Assembly (NCBI GenBank): GCA_002946415.1
Contig: NJPS01000062.1
Span: 496,001 to 560,000 of the forward strand
From: Rutstroemia sp. NJR-2017a BVV2
Lineage: Eukaryota; Ascomycota; Leotiomycetes; Helotiales; Rutstroemiaceae
Length of the DNA: 64,000 bases
Direction: 5' to 3'
Notes under the pieces: model-generated
Seen by the model: the letters and a program-made list of their open reading frames with translations, nothing else
What the model was told of the DNA's origin: nothing
Database searches by the model: none
In this document: positions 24,301 through 34,519 of the stretch, in pieces
Layout of the letters: each line of letters starts with the position of its first letter
How positions within the stretch are numbered: position 1 is the stretch's first letter
Translations under genes and position numbers: made by a program

Positions 24301-25961
24301 TTTCCACCAATAGATCCAAATTCGAAGTAGTCAATAGTATTGTGGCCTTCTCCCCAGATGATTCCCTCAGTCAAACCAGAAGCAAAACAGATTATGAACA
24401 GCACGATGAAGTTGTACACGACGTTCCAATTGAGTTCTCGAGCAATGCGTGAACGCTTGCTGGGTGTGATGCCGGAGTTCAACATGATCTTAGTGTCAAA
24501 ACCTGTGAATACAACGACCCCCAGGATCCAATCGGTATTTCTCAAATTACATCCTCGAAGAAGTAAATTGTTAATGGAGATGGGCTCAACCATCTCTTCA
24601 CTTTGACCATCTTTTGAATCGTGCTGCGTCCAGCGAGCAACTGCACTGTACTGATAAAGGTTCGGGTGTGGAGGTTCGCTGTCAATAGTAAATTCGGTCC
24701 GTTCACAATCACGAGCATGCTTGATACTTCGACCACTGCGCAGGGCATGTCGAACCTTCAAATTCGTCTCTCCATCCAAGTTCTTGGTTTCGACGTAGCA
24801 TGCTCCATCCGGATCCGAGGTTGAGAGAATCACGATGTCAGCAGGAATTTGGTCGTCGCTATATATACGGACAAAATCGCCCACTTGAACATTCTTCCAG
24901 TAATCTTGGTGAAACCTCGGCTTTCCAGTTGGGGTGATGTTGCGATTGATCAAACTTCCAAAATTCTTCTCGGTTGGTCCGTCATCTCCAGCCTCGTATG
25001 AATATGCTGTCTTTGGGCGGTCTGGTATCTCGAGCTGTTTGCCGTCAGCAGGAAGTGGAGATGACACCGGTGTCATTCGTATATCGTCTTGCGCAGCTCT
25101 CGATTCAAACGAAGGTCTCGGCTCGTCTATCACGCCCATGGCGCGTTCGGCATAATTCTCTCCTGGCAATTTCTTGTCCTTCTTGACTTTCTTGATTGAC
25201 CTTACGATTCCTCGGGTTGTAGCCTTCTTGATTCTCCTCCAGAGAGAAATATTATCAGTGCTAACATTAACATTGTTCCAATCAACGAGGCGATGGACGG
25301 GGGAATTGTTGAGCTCATTGTCCAAAATTGTTCGACGATAGTCTTCGATCGCGTCCTTAATAGCTGTAATGGCGACGATGACAATCAAAGGGACGGCGTT
25401 GAGACCCGGATTTGATGCACCGAAAATACTGAAGATCTGCGACAACCATCAGCTTCGTTAATGAAGTTGCAAATATAGAATTTAACTCACGGTGAGAATG
25501 ATCAAAAACAAGAAATACACGTTCGCGATATTGTGGAATTGGAACCAGATATTCTTGGGTACAAAACTTAAAGGAGTGTATTTCGCGGTCCTGATCTTAT
25601 TCCGTCGATACTGTCGTAATGGAAGCCCTTGATCATCTACCGCGTCCGGAGGTAGAGGTATATTGAAGAATAATTTCCTCGGACCTTGGCCATCTTTGTC
25701 GTCGTCTTCCGCATGCTCGTCCGGCGATTCGTTCTGGTCCTCTTGTATCCGGTCTAGATCCGTCCCTGTCGAACTTGCACCGCCTGAATCCCTCTTCTTC
25801 TCACTGCTCTGCGACGGTCTGTGGTGCAGTCGATTAATTATCGACGTCCGCCTCTTGTTCCCGCCTTTTGGCGCAATCCTTTGCGTAGCCCATCTCAATC
25901 GTTTCGTCGGAAAGGTTGGCTCGTCAGGGTCCGGTTCGGCGTATGGCTCGATGCTAGGCAT
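21342..25961 (-). CDS. P4-type ATPase, Dnf1/Dnf2-like phospholipid flippase
   Basis: Moves phospholipids to the cytosolic leaflet of the plasma membrane or endosomes; such enzymes support polarised growth in fungi. Exons 25961-25491, 25436-22324 and 22272-21342 (introns 54 and 51 bp) give 1,504 residues. The A-domain motif LDGETN lies near residue 380, the TM4 motif VPISL follows, the phosphorylation loop DKTGTLT is near 610, and the hinge motif GDGANDVAMIQEADVGVG near 1054. Hydrophobic segments lie around these, and RTAKYTPLSFVPKN precedes TM1, as in Dnf-class enzymes. The C-terminal tail carries a short repeated block based on SFDQLGPR and SVE-PRP, in three degenerating copies. The start at 25961 is the first ATG; the open frame upstream of it has no ATG. 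Confidence 0.94.
21420..21610 (-). repeat. Coding tandem repeat in the P4-ATPase tail
   Basis: Within the last exon a roughly 54-bp unit encoding SSFDQLGPRVSVEPPR-type sequence occurs two to three times with substitutions (SFDQLGPR, SFDQLGPR, SFDRLRTS). It lies in the predicted cytosolic tail after the last membrane segment, so length variation would be tolerated. Confidence 0.75.
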
Positions 25962-26510
25962 GATTGTGAAAGACTGTAAACGGGGCAAAAGCCCAATGCG
26001 AGGTAAGAGCCCTCAGGCACTATAGATTCGTCCGCCAGAGTTCAATTGGATGTTGTTTTGTGAAGATATACTTCGCGAAGATTTCGTGTTTTTGAAAGGC
26101 GATCGAAGAAATCAGCGACCGCAGCGAGTGATGTATGCTCGATGAATGGCAATCCGTACGAACAATGGTAGTGACGACGTCGATGTGTTAGAAAAAGCAC
26201 GCACAGTAGAGCAGGTACTTTGGGGTGTATCTCAGTTAGAACGGTCGCTTATGACAACTAGATTGGTACCGGAATAGTCGGACAGGAGATCGCGCATCGG
26301 AAGCACAGTAAATGTCTAAACCTTGTACAAGTGATTGGGAATATTCTAATGCGCAGGCTACGCTGCTTTATCTGATCCGGAATTATTGTGGTTTTGGTGT
26401 GAGTCGGAAGTCTGGAGAAATTGGGGGAGGTTGGATATCGAATTTCGAATTGAGCGGTGATGAAAGAGGATGAAAAGGAAGGAGTCTTGCAAAGGCAAAG
26501 TGAATGAAAA

Positions 26511-26572
26511 GGTAGGTAATAGGTAATAGGTAATAGGTAATAGGGAATAAGGAATAGGGATTAGGGAACAGG
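26511..26572. repeat. TAATAGG microsatellite
   Basis: Five to six copies of a 7-bp GGTAATA-type unit decay into GGGAATAAGGAATAGGGATTAGGG. One telomere-like TTAGGG word occurs at the degenerate end, but the array unit itself is not telomeric. Confidence 0.85.
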
Positions 26573-28915
26573 TAGTCAACTACTAGGAAACGAGTACAGA
26601 TGTCAAAAAAGGTTCGGCCTTGAAAGGCTCGTAAAAGCTTATTGAGCAAGAGGTGGAAGGGTAGCAGCTAAACGCCACTCGAAACCGTCGGATATCGGAT
26701 ATAGGTAAGCAGAATGCTCAGATCCCGCACATCCAACCACCAACGCTTTGTATGCTGTAATAGATTGGGTATATTTCGCGGGGGGATGTATGTCGATTAG
26801 AAATACATAGCAACGTGTGATGTCAGTGGCAGATAGCAGTTGGCAATGAGTCCGAGGTAATTTTGAAGATATAAAGAAGAGGTGCTAGGTCTATAGGTCC
26901 GGAATGAAAGAAAGGAATGAGTATTGGTGGATAGATGGGACGAGGGACAAAAGGCACGAAATCCTCTCTCGTACCGGGTCGACCAGACAAGAGTGATTTT
27001 GGTTTGTCCTTGTGGCTGGAGGGGGTGGGCAATTGATGATTTGGGCAAGGAAGAATGGGAGAAATGGGAGAAGGAAGCACAGTGCCGCAATTCAACGCCG
27101 AATCCAGGGCAAGCCTCTGCAGCAAAGTGTTAGAGAAACGAAAGGGCTTATTATGCCTCACTACTGTACTCCATACAGTAAGTAAGTAAACAGTTGGAAT
27201 TGAGAGGGCTGAACTGCAGCTTCACGTTTACTACACCAATCAATTACAGCCAGAGGGTTCAGGGGTAGCCCTTCTGCAAATTACTGGACCATTATTTCAT
27301 TTATGATGGAAATTCACTATTCTAAGGGTTCTCTCGCCGGAGGATCCCAAGTTTTTAACTCCGCCGCATTTTGTGAAGCACCAAGCAAAGCAAGGAGATT
27401 ACGTGAAATTTCGGATCTCCTAATAAGTAGCATTATCCATTATCCGGAGTCTACTGTATTTGGTCATCTTGGGATTTGGCACTCGGGACTCGGGGAGAAA
27501 ATTAAGCAGTGCCTACCTAGGTAGGTGGTAGGAAGGTGGTCCTGTAAGTATCAGCTCCAGGCTCGATATGTAAGCAGCAGATCGAATGAAGCATGGCTGG
27601 CTTCCTGAAGACTGAAGTGGATGATGTTAAGGATGGCTCGGATGGAAAGAGCGGGAATTACACGGCAAACTCGGCCGAACAGAGAACAGACAACTGAGAG
27701 CATTTAAGGGACTTGGGGATTGCATGTGCATTGAAGTTAATGGCCCGAAACGGTCGATGAAAGTCGTTGGTGTTGGTACATTAGCTCTTGGCTCTAGGTA
27801 AGTTGTCCGACCCGACGACTGTTGACAGCTGAATGTTAGAGAATCAGGACTCGCTCACTATTTCTTTCGAGAAGCATCAATGCATAAAAGAAGGAACAGC
27901 AAGGAACTTATACAAGTACGTATCCCGCCTACAGAGTACTGTAAATAGATCCTCATGATCTTGCGTCGAACCTTCGTCGTAAGCCTGGCGATGTAGATCT
28001 TCCTTAAATCTTCCTCCGCCATCCATGTCGTACGTAGGCGGCCTTGTGGGTAAAAGAAAGATTGCAGAAAGGTCTGTGGGGAGCAAACAGTCCCTGTTAA
28101 GAACACGAACGAACCCCTTTGATCTTCTAGATTACCCAAATATCCGAAACCGGCAATTCCGACTCCAGAAAAGAAAAGAGACAAACATCACACGCTCACC
28201 CAAGAGTCCAAGACTTACTTCGTAGATGATTTGAAATGAAGCCAAGAAGTAGAGTCTACTTTCATGCAGTACGTTATTTCATACGTTGAAATACACATCA
28301 TCACATCACATTCCCCTCACCTCGGTCAGGGGCCAGCATACAAAGTAGATAGGATCGATTGCACAGCCTTTGGCAGATCCATTAAGCTTACTGTCTATAC
28401 CGTGAAGACAGTGGAATGGTTTCTAACTTTAGCAAGTAATAATGAGGCGGAATAATGCTTACGATGCATAATATTCGCATGTCTAGTTTTGTGTTATAGA
28501 TAGTTAAGTTGGGCTAAACTGGACTTTCTGTACTGTATGACCGAACATCGAGAATCCGCCGCCGGAACGGACCAAAAAACATGTTCGTAGTGTGTATGCA
28601 GAGAGTTTCAAACCTGCATTATCGGGGATACATAACTTTACTCTACTGGGTAAAATGCTGCGAAACACAGCAGAGAGGGGCATTCCGCCTCCAATGCCGA
28701 TGCCGTGGACCAGACCTCCATCCTCACACAAAGTAAGATTCCATTGCGCATATCGTAGATAAACCACTCCGCCTTCTAAGCTGCAGTTGAAACGAAACCG
28801 AACGTCCGAGACCGATGAGACTATTGTGGGTGCGGGTGCGGCAAACCCGACCGCGAGTCATTTAAGTCACGATCATGTGATCTGGCTAATTTGCGCGTCG
28901 AGGGACATCAACTAC

Positions 28916-28929
28916 ACGCGACGACGCGA
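28916..28929. promoter_or_regulatory. Paired ACGCGA boxes (MCB-like)
   Basis: Two ACGCGA hexamers at 28916-28921 and 28924-28929, about 140 bp upstream of the ATG at 29069. They resemble the MluI cell-cycle box ACGCGT bound by MBF in yeasts, with the last base different. Assignment is tentative. Confidence 0.35.
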
Positions 28930-29068
28930 CATTTCGTCATATGCCACACTTCAGATGCATCTGTAAATACAACGAAATTAGTCTATACTTCGTATATCAA
29001 AATTTAAGATATACACCGATAGGATACTTACTATATTTGGAGGCCCCACACGGTGATTCTCTTTAACC

Positions 29069-31083
29069 ATGCCAGAACCCAAGAGAAATGGCAATATCCT
29101 GGGTTTCTTCAAGCCGGTGCCGCCTTCGTCAAAGTCTTCCACATCTCAGGCTCCGGGAACCCGCAGTAAGAGTCGCCAGGTAGTGGGTTCTACATCTACC
29201 TCGACAGCGACGCAGATACGCGCGACCAGCTCTTCCCCACCCGTTCCTTCTTTGTCATCAAACCTGGTCGTAGCCGTACCCCAATTCTCTCCCAATATAT
29301 CCAATGGTATTGTCCCTGGTTCGGATGATGAAGACGATGATGATTCTTCAACATGTTCCCTAGAAGACCTTTCCACCGCGATATGGAAGACGGAGAGTCA
29401 GCCTCCAGCCAAGCCATCTGCACTCAGCGTGCCCGCTCCATCAACCCCCAGAGCTTCCAGATCTCGAAAGCCGCCAGCCCCGAGCTTCAAACTATCACCC
29501 TTAGCCGCCAAACAATCGAATTTCAAGTTCGATCTGAAGTCGCTTGTCAGCGCCGCAGCAGACGATGATGCGCTGGAGGAACGCACAAAGCGGGTGAAGG
29601 CTTTGATGGAATCGCCTGGAGACACCGAAATGACAGAGGCAGGCGGGTTTGGGCTTTCAGAAGCCCACGGAGAAATTCTACAGAATATCAAAATCGACAA
29701 AGATGAGGGCGCCGGGCAGCGGGATGCGCAAAAAATCTTAAAGGCCGTGCAGAGAACAGAGGCAACAAACACAGTCCAGCGATGGTATTTCTTCGAGACT
29801 GAACCTACATCTCCTCTTCGCAAACGACAACCCTTTCCCAAACAATCGCTTTCAAGGGAATGGAAGGATGATCTCGCTGAGCCTCAGTTCAGACATCAGA
29901 CTTTCGTGTCGGGGTTTGCGGAAAACATGATCACATATGGGAAGCAGCTGCCCGACGAAATACTACTTTGGATTCTGGATGAGATCTGCGTGGAGGAATC
30001 GGGCGATCTTCGAAATGCATACAGCGGGGTTTTGAAAGCATCCTCAGAGCAAGTGCGTCGTCTAGTGACTCCTGAGATTTCGAGGAAGATGTTTGAGAAT
30101 CTAGGTGCCACTGCCACAGCTACTGCTCTCAGCGAAAAGATAAGACCCCATCCTGAGGTGTCCAATGCATATTCTCATCATCACTGGTCGAGGCTCCGAT
30201 CACTTTTTGGTGTTATTAGCGCTATAGCAAAGCCGCTACTGCAGGAAACTAGGCTGCAAATCATTATCCTTCTGTTAAGGATGAGCGCTGATCACTTATT
30301 GCTCGAAAGAGCAGACTTGTTATCTGCCATGCAAACGGCACTTTATAACGTATGTCGATACATCGAGCCCAACCAATGGGAGTCATGTGTAAGAAAGCCA
30401 TCTTGCTCTAGAATAATCATACATTACATACTAACTAACACATAATCCAGTGTCAAGAAATCTGCACATCCCTATTCCAATCCGTCGAGTCCGCTTCCCT
30501 CCGACTCCAAATCGTGCAATGCATCCCCTCCACATCCCCCTCCACCCACGAACTACGTCGCCGACTAGCCCTATCCTTCTACTTCAACTTCCCCACCAAA
30601 GCTCTCCACCCCCCCGCATCCATCATCAGCCTTCCCGAAATAACCACCCGTCTGCACGACGCCCCGTTTAAAATCACCTCCGAAACAGACTACCACGAAC
30701 TGGGCAGCCTGATCCTGCTCCTCGACATCGCGGTCGATAACGGGCGTTCCGCAGACCTCGATCTCGGGGACCCAGACGCCGAAACGCAGTTCAACAATGA
30801 GGTTGATGCGCTGGCCCTGGCGATCACGAGTATTAGTATTACGTACTCGGGCGCGGCGTATATCTCGAGGATCGAAGCGAAGGAGGTGGTGGAGATGGTG
30901 GGGAATCGGATATCGAATACGGTGCGGAGCAGGCTGAAACCGAAGTATAATATCTATGATGAGAGTTTGATTGGGCTGCGGAAGAAGGAAAATTTTGTAC
31001 GGGAGCAGAAGGGTATGTCTAATTTCATGGAGAAGCTTAGGAGGAAGAACGCTGTTGAGGTTACGGTTTGCGAGGAGCGATGA
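29069..31083 (+). CDS. Conserved-looking nuclear protein with PIP-box-like N-terminus
   Basis: Exons 29069-30388 and 30451-31083, joined in phase 0 across a 62-bp intron (GTAAGA donor, ACTAAC branch, TCCAG acceptor), give 650 residues. Residues 7-14 (NGNILGFF) match a PCNA-interacting box except that Asn replaces the usual Gln. Residues about 20-190 are Ser/Pro-rich and disordered with an acidic patch. From about residue 230 the protein is alpha-helical and HEAT-like in appearance (WYFFETEP, LPDEILLWILDEICVEE, HWSRLRSLFGVISAIAKPLL). The layout recalls fungal genome-stability factors such as Nse6-like SMC5/6 loaders, but I cannot assign a family; that suggestion is inference. Two MCB-like boxes lie upstream, consistent with S-phase expression. 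Confidence 0.75.
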
Positions 31084-31311
31084 TAGTTATGATACCACTT
31101 CTGTTTACGTCACGGGGAAGTTATTGCAACGAACTTTGATAATGATTTAGACGTTAATGTATCATACACACACGCTCTAATAAGAAGACCTGCAATATAG
31201 TATATCTTTGAATGTGTAACGTCCGCCTACTAGAATCTCTACTCTCTCTCTGCCATCCCATTCCTTCTCCCTACTATGCAAGTTAAAAACACAATCCGTG
31301 AAGCTCATCGA

Positions 31312-32241
31312 CTAATCATAGAACTTCCGATTCTCGTTGGGTCCAAATAATGCGGTTCGGACGGCGGGTAGTGCACTGTCTTGTAGCAGCTTCAGACGCT
31401 CCTCAAAGGTATTGTTGATGTCGATCTTTCCTCCACCACCAACAATAAACAAACCACCAGCACTAAATACCATCCATCAGTATCCTTCAACCTATCCAGC
31501 CTCAGAAAAGAGAGCAAAACTTACGACTCATCCGGCAATGGACCTCCCTCATCTATACTTGCCGCAATATCCTTCCCCAACTTCTCCTTATACTCCCTCT
31601 GTGCATCATCAATCGCCCTCTTGATCACATCATAATCCTGCTTGCGGCCGCGAACCTGCACCTTGCTCTCGTTCAACGCATAGAAGCCCTCCAGCATCAG
31701 GTTCTTCAATATCTCCTGATACTTGCCCTTATCATTAGCAGCCTCGCCGAGGCGCTTCTGCGCCTGCTCGAAAATGTCGTCGAGGAGTTCTTGTCGGGCG
31801 CTGAGCACCTTCAAGCGGGTCTTGTTGGCGAGGGTGGATTGGGTGATTTGCTGCGACATTCTGGCTTGTTTGAATTTCTTCTCGTACTGCGTGTCGATGG
31901 CGGAGGTCTCTTGGCGGACGAGCTTCGATTTCTCAATGGCGAATTCCTGTGAGGGGGGGTTAGGTTGCGGAGGAGATGGGGGGGTTGGTGGTGCACATAT
32001 CATTGGCTTTGAGCTCGATTTCGCGGCCTTTTTCCATGGCTTCTTGCTTGATGAACGCGGTCATCTTCTTGAGCTCCTACATTTTATCAATATCGGTTGC
32101 TGGCGCAGTGTCCTCGGGCCGGATTGGAATGGCATTACCTGCGACACCTGGAGGGTCCAGCATTAGCAAAACTCCTCGAGGCGGTTGGTTAACTTGGGAG
32201 CAATCTGAACTTACTTGGTCGTCCGACAAAGCGTGCGACAT
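31312..32241 (-). CDS. VMA4: V-type H+-ATPase subunit E
   Basis: Peripheral-stalk subunit linking the V1 catalytic head to V0 in the vacuolar proton pump. Five exons: 32241-32215, a 9-nt microexon 32147-32139, 32076-32001, 31948-31525 and 31462-31312, giving 228 residues, the normal family length. The sequence reads MSHALSDDQ-VSQ-ELKKMTAFIKQEAMEKG, then KANEEFAIEKSKLVRQE and the helical stalk, ending GLFIVGGGGKIDINNTFEER and RKFYD. The intron at 32000-31949 cannot be spliced in frame with GT-AG ends: removing the available GT-AG segment (31996-31947, 50 nt) shifts the frame, whereas removing 52 nt starting ATATGT and ending CAC restores the conserved KANEEF. A CTAAC branch lies 11-12 nt before its end. 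The gene is divergent from the NIPA-like gene. Confidence 0.93.
31949..32000 (-). other. VMA4: Candidate AT-AC intron in VMA4
   Basis: A 52-nt intron with 5' end ATATGT and 3' end CTCAC, followed by AG-GAA. The donor looks like the common fungal GTATGT with G1 changed to A, and the branch site CCTAAC is of the U2 type rather than TCCTTAAC of U12 introns. An alternative boundary two bases downstream (AT-AG) removes the same length but gives KANDEF instead of KANEEF. Both are non-canonical. Confidence 0.75.
32139..32147 (-). other. VMA4: 9-nt microexon in VMA4
   Basis: GTGTCGCAG, flanked by CTCCAG before and GTAATG after, encodes Val-Ser-Gln between DDQ and ELKK. It is bounded by a 67-bp intron upstream (donor GTAAGT at 32214) and a 62-bp intron downstream (acceptor TGTAG ending 32077). 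Including it gives the spacing and residues expected for the subunit E N-terminus. Confidence 0.8.
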
Positions 32242-32826
32242 GATGGGCAACTGTTTTGGGGGAACTTCTAGAATGGATGTGTAGTTTATAGGTGAAGGTT
32301 CGTGGAAAATGTACAAGTTGGTGAAGTTGGAGCTTGGTCAAGCAAGCAAGAGCAAGGTTGGGGATAGCTCCAGCCAGCTCCCCCAGGCGATAAGGGAAGC
32401 GACGTCCGATTTACCTTGTCATGTGATCACAATCGTGCATGTTACAGGTTTGGTAACTTTGAGAGACGCATCCGTCTTGTATTCTCTGATCTAAAAACGA
32501 AACTATTTTAAAGCTCCAAAGTTTTCACTGAATCCGTTTCAGTCACTCTTGAATTTACACTTCGCAATTGATTTGTGTGCATACGGACGTTTGGCACATT
32601 GTTGCATGAATTCACACGACTCAGGGTATCGCATTGCACTGTACGTAGCTTGCGACACTGTACCCGAGACACCTACCATCTGACCTGACCGCGAGTTGGA
32701 ATTTCGACTTTACACTCACCTTACACAACGAACCTTTTAATATCTCCACCATTACACCGTTCGATTTCTTTGCTTAAACAGTCTGTGTATCGCAATCTGC
32801 CAAATGAAGACTTGCAATACATCGTG
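32242..32826. promoter_or_regulatory. Divergent promoter between VMA4 and the NIPA-like gene
   Basis: 585 bp between two start codons. The plus side includes the NIPA leader with a short uORF. No further element recognised. Confidence 0.5.
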
Positions 32827-32827
32827 A
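32804..32827 (+). promoter_or_regulatory. Upstream ORF overlapping the NIPA-like start codon
   Basis: ATG at 32804 opens a seven-codon frame (MKTCNTS) whose TGA stop at 32825-32827 shares its last A with the main ATG (TGATG). Translation of the main frame would need leaky scanning or termination-reinitiation, which suggests translational control. Confidence 0.6.
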
Positions 32828-34519
32828 TGGGACAGCTCGGCGATCTATCGCCTGGGGGAAGTGTAGCTGTAAGTTCTCTAAACCGACTCTCTCGATATTT
32901 ATATATATTCTAGCGCTATGCCCTTGCCGCACACATGACTGATATATGGTGTATCGATATTGCAGATTGGAATACTGGTGGGCCTGATATCAACGAGTGT
33001 GCAAAGTCTAGGCTTGACTCTACAACGCAAATCACATATTCTGGAAGACGAGAAAGGGGCGCATCATGCTCGAAGACCGCCCTATAGACGGAGGAGATGG
33101 CAGTTGGGCATGGCTATGTTTATAGTGTCGAATTTGGTTGGTAGTACGATTCAGATAACGACGCTGCCCCTCCCTGTTCTGTCGACCTTGCAGGCGTCTG
33201 GTCTTGTCTTCAATTCCATATGCGCCACTTTGATATTGGGGGAGCCGTTTACACGATGGTCGCTGGGAGGGACATTACTGGTTTCGACAGGGGCAATACT
33301 CATCGCGATATTTGGTGCTATACCAGAGCCGGCACATTCTCTCGATCAGCTTCTCGTGCTTCTCGGACGGCGAACCTTTGTTATTTGGATGGTTCTACAG
33401 GCTTTGTTGGTTCTGGGGATCATCTTCCTTTCATGGTTTCTCTCTAGAATGCGAAGTTTGTCTTCGAGTCCTCGGATACGGCTTTTCAGAGGATTGGCAT
33501 ATGGATGTATAAGTGGAATACTTTCGGCGCATTCATTATTGGTGGCCAAGTCCGCAGTCGAGCTTCTGGTGCGGACAATCATTGATCGACACAACCAGTT
33601 CAATAGATGGCAATCATGGGCCATTCTCCTGGGTCTGGTTACCTTAGCCTTGACTCAGTTATACTACCTACATCGCGGTCTAAAATTGGTATCGACCAGC
33701 GTTCTCTATCCCTTGGTCTTCTGCATTTACAACATCATAGCCATCCTCGATGGACTAATATACTTCAAACAAACCGACCGACTATCAGGTCTCTACGCCG
33801 GTCTAATCGCCCTCGGCACAGCCATTCTTCTATCCGGCGTCCTCGCACTGTCCTGGCGTCTGAACGAAGAACAAAGCCAACCAGCAGTAACGCAAAGCGC
33901 ATTTACCCCCGGCCTCGGTTTTGTAGAAGACACAGACGACTCCTCCGAATCTCTCACAGTCGACGAAGAAGCTTCTCTCGGCGCCGAGCGCGAAGCCCTC
34001 CTAAACAACGACCCCATGACCCCAACCACTAACCCCGACGCTGCCACGCGCCACATCCGTAAAAACGTCCGCCTCTCCGAAGTCGACGAAATCTGGGGCG
34101 AGCTCCAAGACGACGATGCGAAGCCGAGCCCCTCGCGCGTAGCGTCCTCGTCTACGTTTCCTCCGTTCGGAGCAGTTGCAGCCGGGGCTCGCAACGACGA
34201 ACATGAGGATGCACCTCTACCCGACGAGACGACGTCGCTTCTGCGGTCGACGTCTCTGGCACGGAAGAGGAGACGACGCTCAACGGGGTTTCCGGGTTTT
34301 GTGGCGCGGCCGGTGAGGCCGAAGAAGAGGAGTGCGCATTCGTATTCGCAGTCGCAGGATGCGGTGGGGGGATTTTGGAAGATGAGGTGGTGGAGACAGG
34401 GGGGTGACGGGGGTGGTGCGAAAGGAGGCCCTTCTTCTCCGTTATTGGGAGGAGGGCATAAAAATGCAAATCAGGATCCAGACGACGGTGGGGGTCCTTC
34501 GTCGGAGGGTAATAGGTGA
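32827..34519 (+). CDS. NIPA-like (DUF803) magnesium transporter-family membrane protein
   Basis: Multi-pass membrane protein of the drug/metabolite-transporter fold; NIPA proteins are linked to Mg2+ transport. Exon 1 (32827-32868) encodes MGQLGDLSPGGSVA; after a 97-bp intron, exon 2 (32966-34519) begins IGILVGLISTSVQSLGLTLQ, which is the characteristic first membrane helix. The product is 531 residues. Around eight to nine hydrophobic helices follow, with the family segment LSTLQASGLVFNSICATLIL and later YPLVFCIYNIIAILDGLIYF. The C-terminal 200 residues are hydrophilic, acidic then Arg/Lys-rich and Gly-rich, and probably cytosolic. That tail is longer than in animal NIPA proteins. The substrate is not shown by sequence. 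A uORF ends on the start codon. Confidence 0.88.

Larger units (their letters stand above)
25962..29068. promoter_or_regulatory. Long divergent intergenic region
   Basis: About 3.1 kb between the start codons of the P4-ATPase (minus) and the PIP-motif protein (plus). Contents: a TAATAGG microsatellite at 26511-26572, several overlapping short frames without protein character (26383-27161, 27858-28184, 28504-28767), and two ACGCGA boxes close to the plus-strand gene. No tRNA or transposon was recognised. Long 5' leaders are possible on either side. Confidence 0.5.

Noticed and set aside
26550..26572. TTAGGG word suggesting telomeric repeats
   Set aside because: Only one exact word occurs, inside a decaying TAATAGG array; flanks are ordinary genes.
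26383..27161. Overlapping minus-strand frames upstream of the P4-ATPase gene
   Set aside because: Three frames are open at once across simple-sequence DNA, with no protein family signal.
31947..31996. GT-AG version of the third VMA4 intron
   Set aside because: It shifts the frame into a Pro/Arg-rich nonsense sequence and destroys the conserved subunit E protein.
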